Notes under the pieces: model-generated
The model's database searches: none
The model's input: only the letters and a program-made list of their open reading frames with translations
Told to the model about the DNA's origin: nothing
In this document: positions 18,130-27,094 of the stretch, piece by piece
Numbering within the stretch: position 1 is the first letter of the stretch
Layout: each line of letters starts with the position of its first letter
Made by a program: the position numbers and the translations under genes
From: Nocardioides sediminis
GTDB lineage: Bacteria; Actinomycetota; Actinomycetes; Propionibacteriales; Nocardioidaceae
Length of the DNA: 64,000 bases
Reading direction: 5' to 3'
Assembly (NCBI RefSeq): GCF_003047295.1
Contig: NZ_PZYZ01000005.1
Coordinates: forward strand, 270,931 to 334,930

Positions 18130-18726
18130 ATGGAGTTCCAAGACGTCGTACGACGACGCCGCATGGTCCGCACGTACGCCGACCGGCCGGTCGCGCCCGA
18201 GGCCCTCGACCGGCTCCTCGACAACGCCACCCGCGGGCCCAGCGCGGGCTTCAGCCAGGGCTACGCGTTCCTGGTGCTGGACACCCCGGACGACGTCGCG
18301 CGCTTCTGGACGGCCACCGGTGCGGACCCGGACGCGCACAACACCTGGCTCGACGGCATGCGCACCGCGCCGGTGGTGATCGTGCCGCTGGCCCACAAGG
18401 ACGCCTACCTCGACCGCTACGCCGAGCCCGACAAGGGCTGGACCGACCGCGACGAGGCGCGCTGGCCGGTGCCCTACTGGCACGTCGACACCGGGATGGC
18501 GGCCCTGCTGATCCTGCAGACCGCCGTCGACGAGGGCCTCGGCGCCTGCTTCTTCGGCATCCCGGGCGAGCACGTCGACGGCTTCCGCGAGGCGTTCGGG
18601 GTGCCGGCGGACCACACGCCCGTCGGGGCGATCACCGTGGGCCACCGCACCGAAGCGACCGGCACCCGAGGCTCGGCCGCCCGTCGCGAGCGGCGTACGG
18701 ACGTGGTGCACCGCGGTCGCTGGTGA
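18130..18726 (+). CDS. nitroreductase family protein
   Basis: A 198-residue flavin-dependent oxidoreductase. It begins [20 protein letters not shown], the FMN phosphate-binding Arg cluster of the family, and continues with [16 protein letters not shown] and a C-terminal [12 protein letters not shown] motif. It probably uses FMN and NAD(P)H to reduce nitro or quinone-like compounds in the cytoplasm; the physiological substrate is unknown. It is divergent from the Cds1-like gene with only 25 bases between starts, so transcripts are likely leaderless or nearly so. Confidence 0.88.
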   Translation: MEFQDVVRRRRMVRTYADRPVAPEALDRLLDNATRGPSAGFSQGYAFLVLDTPDDVARFWTATGADPDAHNTWLDGMRTAPVVIVPLAHKDAYLDRYAEPDKGWTDRDEARWPVPYWHVDTGMAALLILQTAVDEGLGACFFGIPGEHVDGFREAFGVPADHTPVGAITVGHRTEATGTRGSAARRERRTDVVHRGRW

Positions 18727-18844
18727 CCCGCCCTTCGTGACCCAGCCGTCCCCGGTGACCTGGGCCACCCCGGGGAATGCCTGCCGGCCCGAGGCCCTTG
18801 GACCAGGTGAACGGTCAACGAGTTCTCGAGGAGAGGTCACCCAC

Positions 18845-19918
18845 GTGTCCAAGGCATTCGAACCGATCGTCGTCGGCGGCTGGAAGCTGCCCCAGCGCTT
18901 CGTGATGGCGCCGCTGACGCGCAACCGCGCGAAGGGCACCGTCCCCGGCGACCTCAACGCCGAGTACTACGGCCAGCGCGCCGGCGCCGGGCTGATCATC
19001 ACCGAGGGCTCGCAGCCCAGCGCCGTCGGCCAGGGCTACCTCGACACCCCCGGCTTCCACTCCCCCGAGCAGCTGGCCGGCTGGCGCAAGGTCGCCGACG
19101 CCGTGCACGAGGGGGGCGGCCACGTCGTCGCCCAGCTGATGCACGTGGGCCGGGTCGCGCACCCCGACAACAAGGGTGGCCTCGAGTCCGTCGCCCCCAG
19201 CGCCCTGCCCGCCGACGGCAAGATGGTCACCGCCGACGGGCAGGTCGACATGCCGGTCCCCCGCGCGCTGGAGACCGACGAGGTCGCGGGCGTCGTCGAG
19301 GAGTTCGTCACCGCCGCCCGCAACGCCGTCGAGGCCGGTCTCGACGGGGTCGAGGTGCACGCGGCCAACGGCTACCTGATCCACCAGTTCCTGGGCCAGT
19401 CCTCCAACACCCGCACCGACGGCTACGGCGGGACGCCCGAGGCGCACGCCCGCTTCGCCATCGAGGTGACCCGCGCCGTGGCCGAGGCGATCGGCGGCGA
19501 CCGGGTCGGCATCCGCATCTCCCCCGCGCACAACATCCAGGGCGTGCTCGAGGAGGACAAGGCCTTCACCCGGGCGACCTACGAGACCCTCGTGGACGGC
19601 ATCAAGGACCTCGACCTGGCCTACCTCAGCATCCTCGCCGACCCGCGCAGCCCGCTCGTCGCGGACCTCCGCAGGCGCTTCGGCGGCCCGGTGATGCTCA
19701 ACTCCGGCTTCGGGTCGGTCACCGCATTCGAGGACGTCGAGGCGATCCTCGACGAGGACCTCGCCGACCTCGTGGCCGTCGGGCGCGAGTTCCTGGCCAA
19801 CCCGGACCTCGCCGAGCGCTGGCGCACCGGTGCGCCCCTCAACGAGCCCGACCCGTCGACGTTCTACGGCGGCGGTGCCGAGGGCTACACCGACTACCCG
19901 ACGCTCGGGGACCGCTGA
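18845..19918 (+). CDS. Old Yellow Enzyme family alkene reductase
   Basis: A 357-residue FMN-dependent NADH:flavin oxidoreductase. Family motifs are MAPLTRNRA, the LIITEGSQPS strand, AQLMHVGR, the active-site pair in DGVEVHAANGYLIHQFL (His and Asn), and VGIRISPAHNIQG. It reduces activated C=C bonds. The GTG start at 18845 lies 8 bases after GAGGAGAGG and gives the expected N-terminus. Its stop overlaps the next gene by one base (TGATG), so it forms an operon with the quinone reductase. Confidence 0.92.
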   Translation: MSKAFEPIVVGGWKLPQRFVMAPLTRNRAKGTVPGDLNAEYYGQRAGAGLIITEGSQPSAVGQGYLDTPGFHSPEQLAGWRKVADAVHEGGGHVVAQLMHVGRVAHPDNKGGLESVAPSALPADGKMVTADGQVDMPVPRALETDEVAGVVEEFVTAARNAVEAGLDGVEVHAANGYLIHQFLGQSSNTRTDGYGGTPEAHARFAIEVTRAVAEAIGGDRVGIRISPAHNIQGVLEEDKAFTRATYETLVDGIKDLDLAYLSILADPRSPLVADLRRRFGGPVMLNSGFGSVTAFEDVEAILDEDLADLVAVGREFLANPDLAERWRTGAPLNEPDPSTFYGGGAEGYTDYPTLGDR

Positions 19919-20940
19919 TGCGCGCCGTGGTCTACCGCGAGCGCGGCGACTCCTCGGTCCTCCACCTCGTCGAGCGCGACGCGGCCGAGCCCGGCCCCGG
20001 CGAGGTCCGGGTCCGCATCGTCCGGGCCGGGGTCAACCCGACCGACTGGAAGTTCCGCGCAGGAGGCATGGGCGAGCTCGCCTTCCCCGAGATCGTGCCC
20101 GGCCAGGACGGCGCGGGCGTCGTCGACGCCGTCGGCCCCGACGTCACGGACCTCGCGGTCGGCGACCGGGTGTGGACGATGCTGGCGCAGCACACCCGCC
20201 CCGGCGGCACGGCGCAGGAGCAGGTCGTGCTCCCGGTCGGCAACGTCACCAGGCTCCCGGACTCCGCGTCGTACGACGTGGGGGCGGCGCTGGGCGTCCC
20301 GGCCGTCACCGCCCACCGGGCCCTGACCACCTCCGAGGACGGCCCCGACCGCCTGACCCCCGGCGCGCTCGACGGCCGGACCGTGCTGGTCGCCGGCGGG
20401 GCCGGCGCCGTCGGCAACGCGGCCATCCAGCTCGCCCGCTGGGCCGGCGCGACGGTGGTCAGCACCGTGAGCAGCGCCGAAAAGGCCGCGCTGGCGACGG
20501 CGGCCGGCGCGCAGCACGTCGTCAACTACCGCGAGGACGACCCCGTCGCGGCGATCCGCGTGCTGGCGCCCGACGGCGTCGACATCGTCGTCGAGGTGGC
20601 CCCCGCGCAGAACCTGCGCCTGGACCTCCAGGTGATCCGGCCCCGCGCGACGATCGCGATCTACGCCAACAACGGCGGCGACGAGGTCACCCTCGGGGTG
20701 CGTGAGACGTTCACCACCAACGCGCGCTTCCAGTGGGTGCTGCTCTACACCGTCGGTCACGAGGCGCTGCGCCGGGCGGCCGAGGACGTCACCGCAGCCG
20801 TCGCCGACGGCGCCTTCGGGATCGGTGAGGAGCACGGCCTGCCCGTGCACCACTACCCGCTGGAGGAGACGGCGGCAGCCCACGCCGCCGTCGAGGCCGG
20901 CGCGGTCGGCAAGGTGCTCCTGGACGTCACCGAGGCCTGA
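19918..20940 (+). CDS. NADPH:quinone reductase-like MDR oxidoreductase
   Basis: A 340-residue medium-chain dehydrogenase/reductase without the structural zinc cysteines. AGVNPTDWKFRAG and VPGQDGAGVVDAVG mark the catalytic domain, and VLVAGGAGAVGNAAIQLARW is the NADPH-binding Rossmann motif. Members reduce quinones or enones by one or two electrons. Coupled translation with the OYE gene suggests joint detoxification of electrophilic alkenes or quinones. A family A palindrome follows 31 bases after the stop. Confidence 0.88.
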   Translation: MRAVVYRERGDSSVLHLVERDAAEPGPGEVRVRIVRAGVNPTDWKFRAGGMGELAFPEIVPGQDGAGVVDAVGPDVTDLAVGDRVWTMLAQHTRPGGTAQEQVVLPVGNVTRLPDSASYDVGAALGVPAVTAHRALTTSEDGPDRLTPGALDGRTVLVAGGAGAVGNAAIQLARWAGATVVSTVSSAEKAALATAAGAQHVVNYREDDPVAAIRVLAPDGVDIVVEVAPAQNLRLDLQVIRPRATIAIYANNGGDEVTLGVRETFTTNARFQWVLLYTVGHEALRRAAEDVTAAVADGAFGIGEEHGLPVHHYPLEETAAAHAAVEAGAVGKVLLDVTEA

Positions 20941-20971
20941 CGGGTCGAGGCCACCCCCCTCCCCCCGGGCT

Positions 20972-21037
20972 GGCTAGTTTGGGACGATCTCGTAGGCGAT
21001 CGCGCGGTTCGACCTACGAGTTCGTCCCCAACTACCC
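20972..21037. repeat. palindromic repeat family A, copy 2
   Basis: The left arm CTAGTTTGGGACGA and the right arm TCGTCCCCAACTACC enclose a second inner palindrome (CTCGTAGGCGA with TCGACCTACGAG). It lies after the quinone reductase gene and stops 12 bases before the predicted -10 box of the M20 peptidase, so it overlaps that promoter's -35 zone. Confidence 0.8.
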
Positions 21038-21049
21038 GGGGGCGGCACT

Positions 21050-21055
21050 AGGTTG
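21050..21055 (+). promoter_or_regulatory. -10 box of a leaderless transcript
   Basis: TAGGTT ends 5 bases before the ATG at 21061 and no ribosome site is present, which fits leaderless transcription, common in actinobacteria. The same layout is seen at 30588 and 61846. Confidence 0.5.
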
Positions 21056-21060
21056 CGGCC

Positions 21061-22407
21061 ATGTCCGACGCCCCCCTCGACCGCGTGGTCGGCAAGCTCC
21101 AGGCCCTCGTGCGGATCCCGACGGTGTCCGACCGTGACCCCGCGCGGGTCGACACCGACGCCTTCGACCGGCTGCTGGCCGAGCTCGAGACGCAGTTCCC
21201 CCGGCTGCATGCCGAGCTGGAGGCCACCCGCGTCGGCACACACGGGTTGCTGCTGCGGTGGCCGGGGGCGAGCGCCACCAAGCCGGTCGTGCTCATGGCC
21301 CACCTAGACGTCGTACCGGTCGACGAGGACGCACCCTGGCAGCACCCGCCCTTCGGCGCGGTGCTCGCCGACTCCCCCACCGGGCCGGCAGTCTGGGGCC
21401 GCGGCACCCTCGACGACAAGGGCTGCGTGGTCGGCATCTGCGAGGCGGTCGAGCTGCTCCTCGAGGCCGGGCACGTGCCCGGCCAGGACGTGTGGCTGTC
21501 GTTCGGCTGCGACGAGGAGGTGAGCGGTACGGCGGCACTCGCGGCCGTCGACCACCTGCGGGCCGCCGGGGTCGACCCGTGGTTCGTGCTCGACGAGGGC
21601 GGTGCGATCGCGCACGAGGCCTTCCCCGGGATCGCGGCACCGCTCGGCGTCATCGGCGTGACCGAGAAGGGCACGACCAGCATCGAGCTGGTCGCCGAGG
21701 GCCGCGGCGGCCACGCCTCGACGCCGGCACGCAACGGCCCCACCGCCCGCATCGCGCGGGCGATCCTGCGCATCGAGAGGTCGCCGTTCCCCGCCTCCGC
21801 GCCCGCCCCGACGCTCGAGCTGGTGCACCGGCTCGCGCCGCACGCGCCCGCCCCGCTGCGCCCGATCCTCTCCCGCGCCGGCCGGCTCGCGCCCGCCGTG
21901 ACACGCGCGCTGGTGGCGGCCGGCCCGGAAGCGGCGGCGATGACCCGCACCACCGTGGCCGCCACGACGCTGAGCGGGTCGCCGGCGATCAACGTCATCG
22001 CCTCCACCGCCCGGGCCGGGCTCAACGTCCGGGTGATGGTGGGCGACACCGTCGCCGGCGTCGTCGAGCACCTCCGGGCGGTGATCAAGGACGACTCGAT
22101 CCGCATCGACGTCGTCGCGGCCGGCGAGCCCAGCCCGGTGTCACCGATGGACGACGCCTTCCGACTCCTCGAGTCGTGCATCGGCGAGGTGTTCGCCGAC
22201 GCGGTGCCCACGCCGTACGTGATGATGGCCGCCACCGACTCGCGGCACTTCACCGCGATCTGCGAGCGGGTCTACCGCTTCGCGCCGTTCCGGATGACCA
22301 AGGCGCAGCGCGAGTCGATCCACTCCTACGACGAGCACCTCGGGGTCTCGGCGCTCGTCGACGGGGTCCGCTGGTACCGCACGCTCCTCGAGAGGCTCCC
22401 CGCATGA
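21061..22407 (+). CDS. M20/M25/M40 family metallo-hydrolase
   Basis: A 448-residue peptidase-like enzyme of the M20 family (DapE/CPG2/carnosinase-like). Zinc motifs are visible: MAHLDVVPVDEDAPW, GRGTLDDKGCVVG, SFGCDEEVSGTAA and a lid domain with EGRGGHASTPARNGPT; a terminal MAATDSRHF supplies a His ligand. It likely hydrolyses small peptides or N-acylated amino acids. The stop overlaps the next gene's ATG by four bases, so it is co-translated with an MFS transporter that may import or export related compounds. Confidence 0.9.
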   Translation: MSDAPLDRVVGKLQALVRIPTVSDRDPARVDTDAFDRLLAELETQFPRLHAELEATRVGTHGLLLRWPGASATKPVVLMAHLDVVPVDEDAPWQHPPFGAVLADSPTGPAVWGRGTLDDKGCVVGICEAVELLLEAGHVPGQDVWLSFGCDEEVSGTAALAAVDHLRAAGVDPWFVLDEGGAIAHEAFPGIAAPLGVIGVTEKGTTSIELVAEGRGGHASTPARNGPTARIARAILRIERSPFPASAPAPTLELVHRLAPHAPAPLRPILSRAGRLAPAVTRALVAAGPEAAAMTRTTVAATTLSGSPAINVIASTARAGLNVRVMVGDTVAGVVEHLRAVIKDDSIRIDVVAAGEPSPVSPMDDAFRLLESCIGEVFADAVPTPYVMMAATDSRHFTAICERVYRFAPFRMTKAQRESIHSYDEHLGVSALVDGVRWYRTLLERLPA

Positions 22408-23837
22408 CGACCACCGCCGCCGCGCCTCGCGTCGCGCCGCACCTGGTCCGGATCGTCGGCTTCCTGGTCTGCGTCGAGCTGGCCAGCGGCATCCTGCAGG
22501 GCTACTACACGCCGATCTTCAGCGACATCGCCGACCACCTCGGCATCACCGACGCCGACGTCAACTGGTTCGAGGCCGCACAGCTCATCGTCTCCGCCCT
22601 CTGCGTGCCGCTGCTCGCCCGGCTCGGCGACCTGTGGGGGCACCGCAACGTGCTGCTCCTGTCCACGGCGATCACCGCGCTCGGCTCGTGGATCCTGGCG
22701 TTTGCACCGTCGTTCACCACCTTCCTCATCGGCTGGGCCATCCAGGGCGCGTACGTCGTGTGGCTGCCGCTCGAGGTCGCGATCATCCACCGGCGCACCG
22801 CCGGCACCGGACGGCAGGCGCTGCTCACCCGGCGGTCGGCGGCGGTCCTCGTGGGCGCGCTCGAGCTGGCCGTCATCATCGGGGCGCTGACCTCCGGTGC
22901 CCTAGTCGAGTCGACCTCGATGACGGTGCTGCTGGCGCTGCCCGCGGTCGCGGTGACGATCTGCTTCGTGGTGATCTGGTTCGGCATCGAGGACGTGCCC
23001 GGGCGGGCCACCGGCGGCATCGACTGGGTGGGCTTCACCCTCATCACCGGGGTTTTGGGCGTGCTCATGACCGGCCTCATCGTGGTCCGGCTCGACGGCC
23101 CGTCGTCGCTCCTGGCGTGGCTGCTGATCGGCGCCGGGCTCGCGCTCCTCGTCCCCTTCGTCCGGGCCGAGCGCCGGATCGCCGAGCCCCTCATCGACGT
23201 GGACCTGATGGCCACCCGCGCGCAGTGGCCGGTGCAGCTGACCGCGTTCCTCTTCGGCATGTCCGTGCTCGGGGCGCAGATCCCGCTGTCGACCTTCGCG
23301 CGCACCGACCCCGACGTCGCCGGTTACGGCCTCGGTGCGGACGCGGCCTTCGTCTCGACGCTCATCGGCGTGTACGTCGTGAGCCTCGCCGTCGGCGCCT
23401 TCACGCTGCCGCTGACGGCGCGGCTGCTGACCGCGCGGCGGGCGCTGATCGCCTCGTCGTTGCTGGTCGCGCTCGGCTACGCGTTGTGGATCCCGTTCCA
23501 CGACACCACCACGCAGGCGCTGGTCAACATGGGCGTCGCCGGCATCGGCTCGGGGGCGCTCGTGGCTGCCCTGCCGGCCGCGGCCGCCGCCGCGGCCCCC
23601 GCGGACCGGACGGGCTTCGCCACCGGGATGACCAACGCGACCAAGACCGTCGGCGGTGCGATCGCCTCCTCGATCTTCGCCATCGCGCTGGCCTCGACCG
23701 GCTCGCTCGTCGGCCCGGAGGCCGGGCACGCGCCGCTGGCGGGCTACCTCACGGTGTGGGCCGTCTGCTCGGTCGCCGCGCTGCTCGCGGCGCTCGCGCT
23801 GGTCGCCGTACCGAAGTCGTCCTTCAGCGACCACTGA
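22404..23837 (+). CDS. MFS transporter, DHA2-like
   Basis: A 477-residue membrane protein with about 14 hydrophobic segments. It has the family signature ARLGDLWGHRNVLL in the first inter-helix loop and a C-terminal GTMTNATKTVGGAIASS-like region (read here as GMTNATKTVGGAIASSI). Drug:H+ antiporters of the 14-helix group look like this. Start ATG 22404 is fixed by the ATGA overlap with the M20 gene. Substrate is unknown. Confidence 0.87.
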   Translation: MTTTAAAPRVAPHLVRIVGFLVCVELASGILQGYYTPIFSDIADHLGITDADVNWFEAAQLIVSALCVPLLARLGDLWGHRNVLLLSTAITALGSWILAFAPSFTTFLIGWAIQGAYVVWLPLEVAIIHRRTAGTGRQALLTRRSAAVLVGALELAVIIGALTSGALVESTSMTVLLALPAVAVTICFVVIWFGIEDVPGRATGGIDWVGFTLITGVLGVLMTGLIVVRLDGPSSLLAWLLIGAGLALLVPFVRAERRIAEPLIDVDLMATRAQWPVQLTAFLFGMSVLGAQIPLSTFARTDPDVAGYGLGADAAFVSTLIGVYVVSLAVGAFTLPLTARLLTARRALIASSLLVALGYALWIPFHDTTTQALVNMGVAGIGSGALVAALPAAAAAAAPADRTGFATGMTNATKTVGGAIASSIFAIALASTGSLVGPEAGHAPLAGYLTVWAVCSVAALLAALALVAVPKSSFSDH

Positions 23838-23954
23838 CCCCTCACGTCCCGGGCGTGCTCTTCCCCGTGGGTCGTGTGCAGGTGCAGTCGGCAGTTGACG
23901 GCAACCGCGCACGGTCTCGCGGGTCGCCCCCTCGCCGGTGGAGCACCGCGAGCG

Positions 23955-24590
23955 TCAGCCGCCGGCACCGAGACGCTGCCGCAGCGTCGGCACTCCCGGC
24001 CCAGCGAGGTCGTCGAGCGCGACGGTGCGGCCGGCGGCCACGAGGAGCAGCGACAGGGCCGGTCCGCGCACCTCGGCACCCTCGCCGAGGCCGAGGCCCG
24101 CGTCGGTCGCCACGAGGCGGAGCCGGGCGAGGTGCTGCTTGGCGCCGCCGAGGCCGACCCAGGTGTGCGCCTGGTAGGCCAGCGCCCGCAGCACCGCCTC
24201 GGGCGGATAGCTGCGGGTGAGGCCCAGGGGGCGGCGGATGTCCTCCCCGTGCACGACCTCCTCGACGAGCCGACTGTCGAGCGGGGCACCCGGGCCGGTC
24301 GTGCGCAGGGCCACGCGCCGCAGGCGGTCGAGGGTCTCGGCCGGGGTGGCGCCGCGGGCGCGGGAGACGCCCTGCGCGTTCTGCCGGTCGAAGTCGAGCC
24401 CTGCGCGCAGCATCGCCCGGACGACGCCGCGACGGGTGGCGAGGGCGTTGACGACCAGGTGGGCCGCCACGTCGTGGACGGTCCACCCCTCGCAGAGGGA
24501 CGGCTGCGCCCACTGCTCGTCGGTGAGCCCGGCCAGGTCCTCGATGAGCGCCGCCCGCTCGGCGTGCACCAGCCTCCACACATCCGTCAT
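23955..24590 (-). CDS. maleylpyruvate isomerase family (DinB/mycothiol-dependent) protein
   Basis: A 211-residue helical-bundle protein. The N-terminus has ERAALIEDLAGLTDEQW and PSLCEGWTVHDVAAHLV, where the His takes part in the metal site of the DinB fold, and a later VVHGEDIRRPLG supplies another His. This matches the TIGR03085-type mycothiol-dependent group of actinobacteria. The reaction is unknown; family members transfer or isomerise with mycothiol. ATG 24590 gives the normal start; the gene is convergent with the MFS gene. Confidence 0.85.
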   Translation of the reverse strand: MTDVWRLVHAERAALIEDLAGLTDEQWAQPSLCEGWTVHDVAAHLVVNALATRRGVVRAMLRAGLDFDRQNAQGVSRARGATPAETLDRLRRVALRTTGPGAPLDSRLVEEVVHGEDIRRPLGLTRSYPPEAVLRALAYQAHTWVGLGGAKQHLARLRLVATDAGLGLGEGAEVRGPALSLLLVAAGRTVALDDLAGPGVPTLRQRLGAGG

Positions 24591-24662
24591 GGCAGACAGT
24601 CTGACGGGCACCACCGACCGTGGCCGGGAACAGATTCGCCGTGCCTTGCTTTGATGACTGGC

Positions 24663-25439
24663 ATGACGACCTCCTCCCGTGCCACCGACCTGCTCGCCCT
24701 CCACCAGGCCCCGGAGCTCCTCACCGTGGTCAACGTCTGGGACGCCATCAGCGCCAAGACCGTCGCCGACGTACCCGGCACCCGGGCCCTCGCGACCGCC
24801 AGCCACTCGATCGCCGCCACCCTCGGCTACCCCGACGGCGAAAACATCCCCGTCGAGGAGATGCTCGACATGTGCCGCCGCATCGTCGAGGCGACCGACC
24901 TGCCGGTCAGCGCGGACCTCGAGGGCGGGTACGGCGACGCCGCCGAGACAGTGCGCCGCGCGATCGGTGTAGGCGTCGTCGGCGCCAACCTCGAGGACCA
25001 GATGAAGCCGCTGGCCGAGGCCGTCGCCCAGGTCGAGGCCGTGATGGCCGCCGCCGAGGCCGAGGGCGTCCCGGACTTCGTGCTCAACGCCCGCACCGAC
25101 GCCTTCCACCTCGGGCGCGACCGCGACCGGGGGGAGGTGCTCGCCGACGCGGTCGAGCGCGGCAAGGCGTTCCTCGACGCCGGCGCGCCGGTCGTCTTCG
25201 TGCCGGCGATCCTGACCGAGGAGGAGATCGTCACCCTCGTCGACGCCTTCGGGCCGCAGCGGCTGACCACGATCGCCATCCCCGGCACCCCGTCGCTCGA
25301 GCGCCAGCAGGAGCTCGGCGTCGCCCGCGTCTCCCACGGCCCGCTCTCCCAGAACGTGGCGCTCACCGCGCTCCAGGAGCTGGCCGAGGAGGTCCAGCGC
25401 GGCGGGGGCGTGCCGTCGTCGATGCGCATCCTCAACTGA
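24663..25439 (+). CDS. isocitrate lyase/PEP mutase family protein
   Basis: A 258-residue TIM-barrel enzyme of the PEP mutase/ICL superfamily. Key motifs are VVNVWDAISAKTV, the metal-binding SADLEGGYGD, and GANLEDQM followed by LNARTDAF. The catalytic Cys loop of true isocitrate lyase (KKCGH) is missing, so it is more likely a C-C or P-C lyase such as an oxaloacetate decarboxylase-like or methylisocitrate lyase-like enzyme. ATG 24654 is an alternative start; neither has a ribosome site. A family A palindrome follows the stop. Confidence 0.85.
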   Translation: MTTSSRATDLLALHQAPELLTVVNVWDAISAKTVADVPGTRALATASHSIAATLGYPDGENIPVEEMLDMCRRIVEATDLPVSADLEGGYGDAAETVRRAIGVGVVGANLEDQMKPLAEAVAQVEAVMAAAEAEGVPDFVLNARTDAFHLGRDRDRGEVLADAVERGKAFLDAGAPVVFVPAILTEEEIVTLVDAFGPQRLTTIAIPGTPSLERQQELGVARVSHGPLSQNVALTALQELAEEVQRGGGVPSSMRILN

Positions 25440-25448
25440 GCCGGCCGC

Positions 25449-25518
25449 CGGGGTAGTTTGGGACGAAATCGGTGGTGGAACCGCGGTTTCACCGACGAGA
25501 TCGTCCCAAACTATCCGG
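25449..25518. repeat. palindromic repeat family A, copy 3
   Basis: Arms of 18 bases: left CGGGGTAGTTTGGGACGA, right TCGTCCCAAACTATCCGG, with 2 mismatches. The centre contains TCGGTG and CACCGA around AACCGCGGTT. It lies 9 bases after the stop of the PEP-mutase-like gene, between convergent genes, and may end transcription from both sides. Confidence 0.82.
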
Positions 25519-25546
25519 AGGGCGGGGTGGATCGGGTACGACGCGG

Positions 25547-26206
25547 CTAGGCGCGCTGGGCGAGCAGCCGGGTGAAGTGGTCCCGGCTCTCCCCGTCGAG
25601 CGCTGGGTTGGCCATCGACTCGCGGGCGGCGTCGAGGTCGCCCATCCAGCCGGCGAGCAGGCGTGGCATCACCAGCCCGGAGCCCGACGGCTCGACGGCG
25701 ATCGCGTCGCCCGCGGCGACCCGGCCGGGCTCTCGCACGGCGAGGTAGCACCCGCTGCGTCCACGCTCGGTGAACCGCCGCACCCACGCCCGCTCCCCCA
25801 TCCGCGCCGCGAAGGTCGCGCAGGGGACGCGCGGCCCGGTGACCACCAGCACGGCCGACCCGACGCGCCAGACGTCGCCCTGCTCGGCGGCGTCGACGTC
25901 GATGCCGGCGGTCGTGAGGTTCTCCCCGAACAGGCCCGGGGCGATCGTGCGCCCGAGCTCGCGCTCCCAGTGGTCGAGCTCCTCGCGGGCGAACGCGTAG
26001 ACGGCCTGCGCCGAGCCCCCGTGGTGGCGGCCGTTGCCCACGAAGTCCCCCGCGACGCCGGAGAAGCCCACCCCGCCCGGGCCGCGGCGCTTGGGCCCGG
26101 GGTCGGCGACGTCGAGGGCGCCGACCGGGCGCTTGCCGATCCCGCTGGGGCGACGCCCCTCGCGCACGACGGCGGCGGCGCCGAGGTTGGTGGAGAGGAT
26201 GCGCAC
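25547..26206 (-). CDS. MOSC domain-containing protein (YiiM-like)
   Basis: A 219-residue protein. Typical segments are GVAGDFVGNGRHHGGSAQAVYA, LGRTIAPGLFGENLTTAGID, and VLVVTGPRVPCATFAARMG, which carries the conserved Cys expected to bind a sulfur or molybdenum-cofactor ligand. MOSC proteins of this group reduce N-hydroxylated compounds with molybdenum cofactor or carry sulfur. ATG 26206 is the only good start. No Moco genes lie nearby. Confidence 0.9.
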   Translation of the reverse strand: MRILSTNLGAAAVVREGRRPSGIGKRPVGALDVADPGPKRRGPGGVGFSGVAGDFVGNGRHHGGSAQAVYAFAREELDHWERELGRTIAPGLFGENLTTAGIDVDAAEQGDVWRVGSAVLVVTGPRVPCATFAARMGERAWVRRFTERGRSGCYLAVREPGRVAAGDAIAVEPSGSGLVMPRLLAGWMGDLDAARESMANPALDGESRDHFTRLLAQRA

Positions 26207-26235
26207 GGGCAGACCCTACGGGCCGGCCGACGTCC

Positions 26236-27006
26236 TCAGCGCCCGCCGGGCCGTTGCTCGGGACGGCTGAACGGGGAGTCCGGCCGCTCGAGCAGGACGC
26301 CGTCGACGCGCAGGTCGACGAGCTCGTTGTAGAAGGCGATCCGGCTCGCGATGGCGCTGACGGCCGGCAGCGGCGAGGAGTAGGACCAGGCGACGTTGAC
26401 CACCTCCGGCGGCCCCGGGAACGTCCAGTAGTGGTCGGCCTCGCCCTTGTAGGGGCAGGCCGACCGGGCGTGCGTCGGGACCAGCAGGTCGAGCCGGACG
26501 TCCTCGCGTCGCAGGTAGTAGCGCGTGGGCAGGTCGGTCTCCAGCAGCAGCACCGGGTGGGAGCTGGTCGCGACGGGGACGCCGCCGATCGCGATCTCCA
26601 CGTGCCGCGAGCTGTGCAGCGTCTCCACCCGCTTGTGAGGGTCGCGGGGGTGCAGCCCGACGGGCTCGTCCTCCTCGGTCCAGTCCAACCGGTGCGGCTC
26701 CCAGGTCAGCACCACGCGGTCGGGGAGGTCCGCGAACCGCCACGCCCCGCACGGCACCACGCGGTCGCCGACTGCCACGTCGTACCACTCGGCCACCGGC
26801 AGGTGCGGGCCGAAGAAGAAGCCCCCGTCGTACGACGACCCGGTCGCCGGCCGCAGCGTGCCGTCGGCCACCTCGTCGGGGGCGAACCCGTAGACCGGCG
26901 GGAACCCGTCCTGCCACACCAGGAGCGGGTCGCGCGTCTCCACCACCACGGTGCCGTCGAGGCGCCCGCGCACGTGCTTGTCGATGGGCTCCGTGCGGAT
27001 GGCCAT
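26236..27006 (-). CDS. DUF427 domain-containing protein, two domains
   Basis: A 256-residue protein with two copies of the small DUF427 beta-rich domain. The second is clear: TRYYLRREDVRLDLLVPT and SACPYKGEADHYWTFPG. The first half has VVVETRDPLLVWQDGFPPVYGFAPDEV. These proteins are widespread in actinobacteria with no settled function. ATG 27006 faces the divergent DUF1992 gene 88 bases away. Confidence 0.88.
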   Translation of the reverse strand: MAIRTEPIDKHVRGRLDGTVVVETRDPLLVWQDGFPPVYGFAPDEVADGTLRPATGSSYDGGFFFGPHLPVAEWYDVAVGDRVVPCGAWRFADLPDRVVLTWEPHRLDWTEEDEPVGLHPRDPHKRVETLHSSRHVEIAIGGVPVATSSHPVLLLETDLPTRYYLRREDVRLDLLVPTHARSACPYKGEADHYWTFPGPPEVVNVAWSYSSPLPAVSAIASRIAFYNELVDLRVDGVLLERPDSPFSRPEQRPGGR

Positions 27007-27094
27007 GCTCCGAGTGTGGCACCGGGACGGCGGACCGGCCAGACCCCGCCGTGACCGCTCGCCTCCTAGGCTGGGGACCTCGGAGGTGAGCCGC

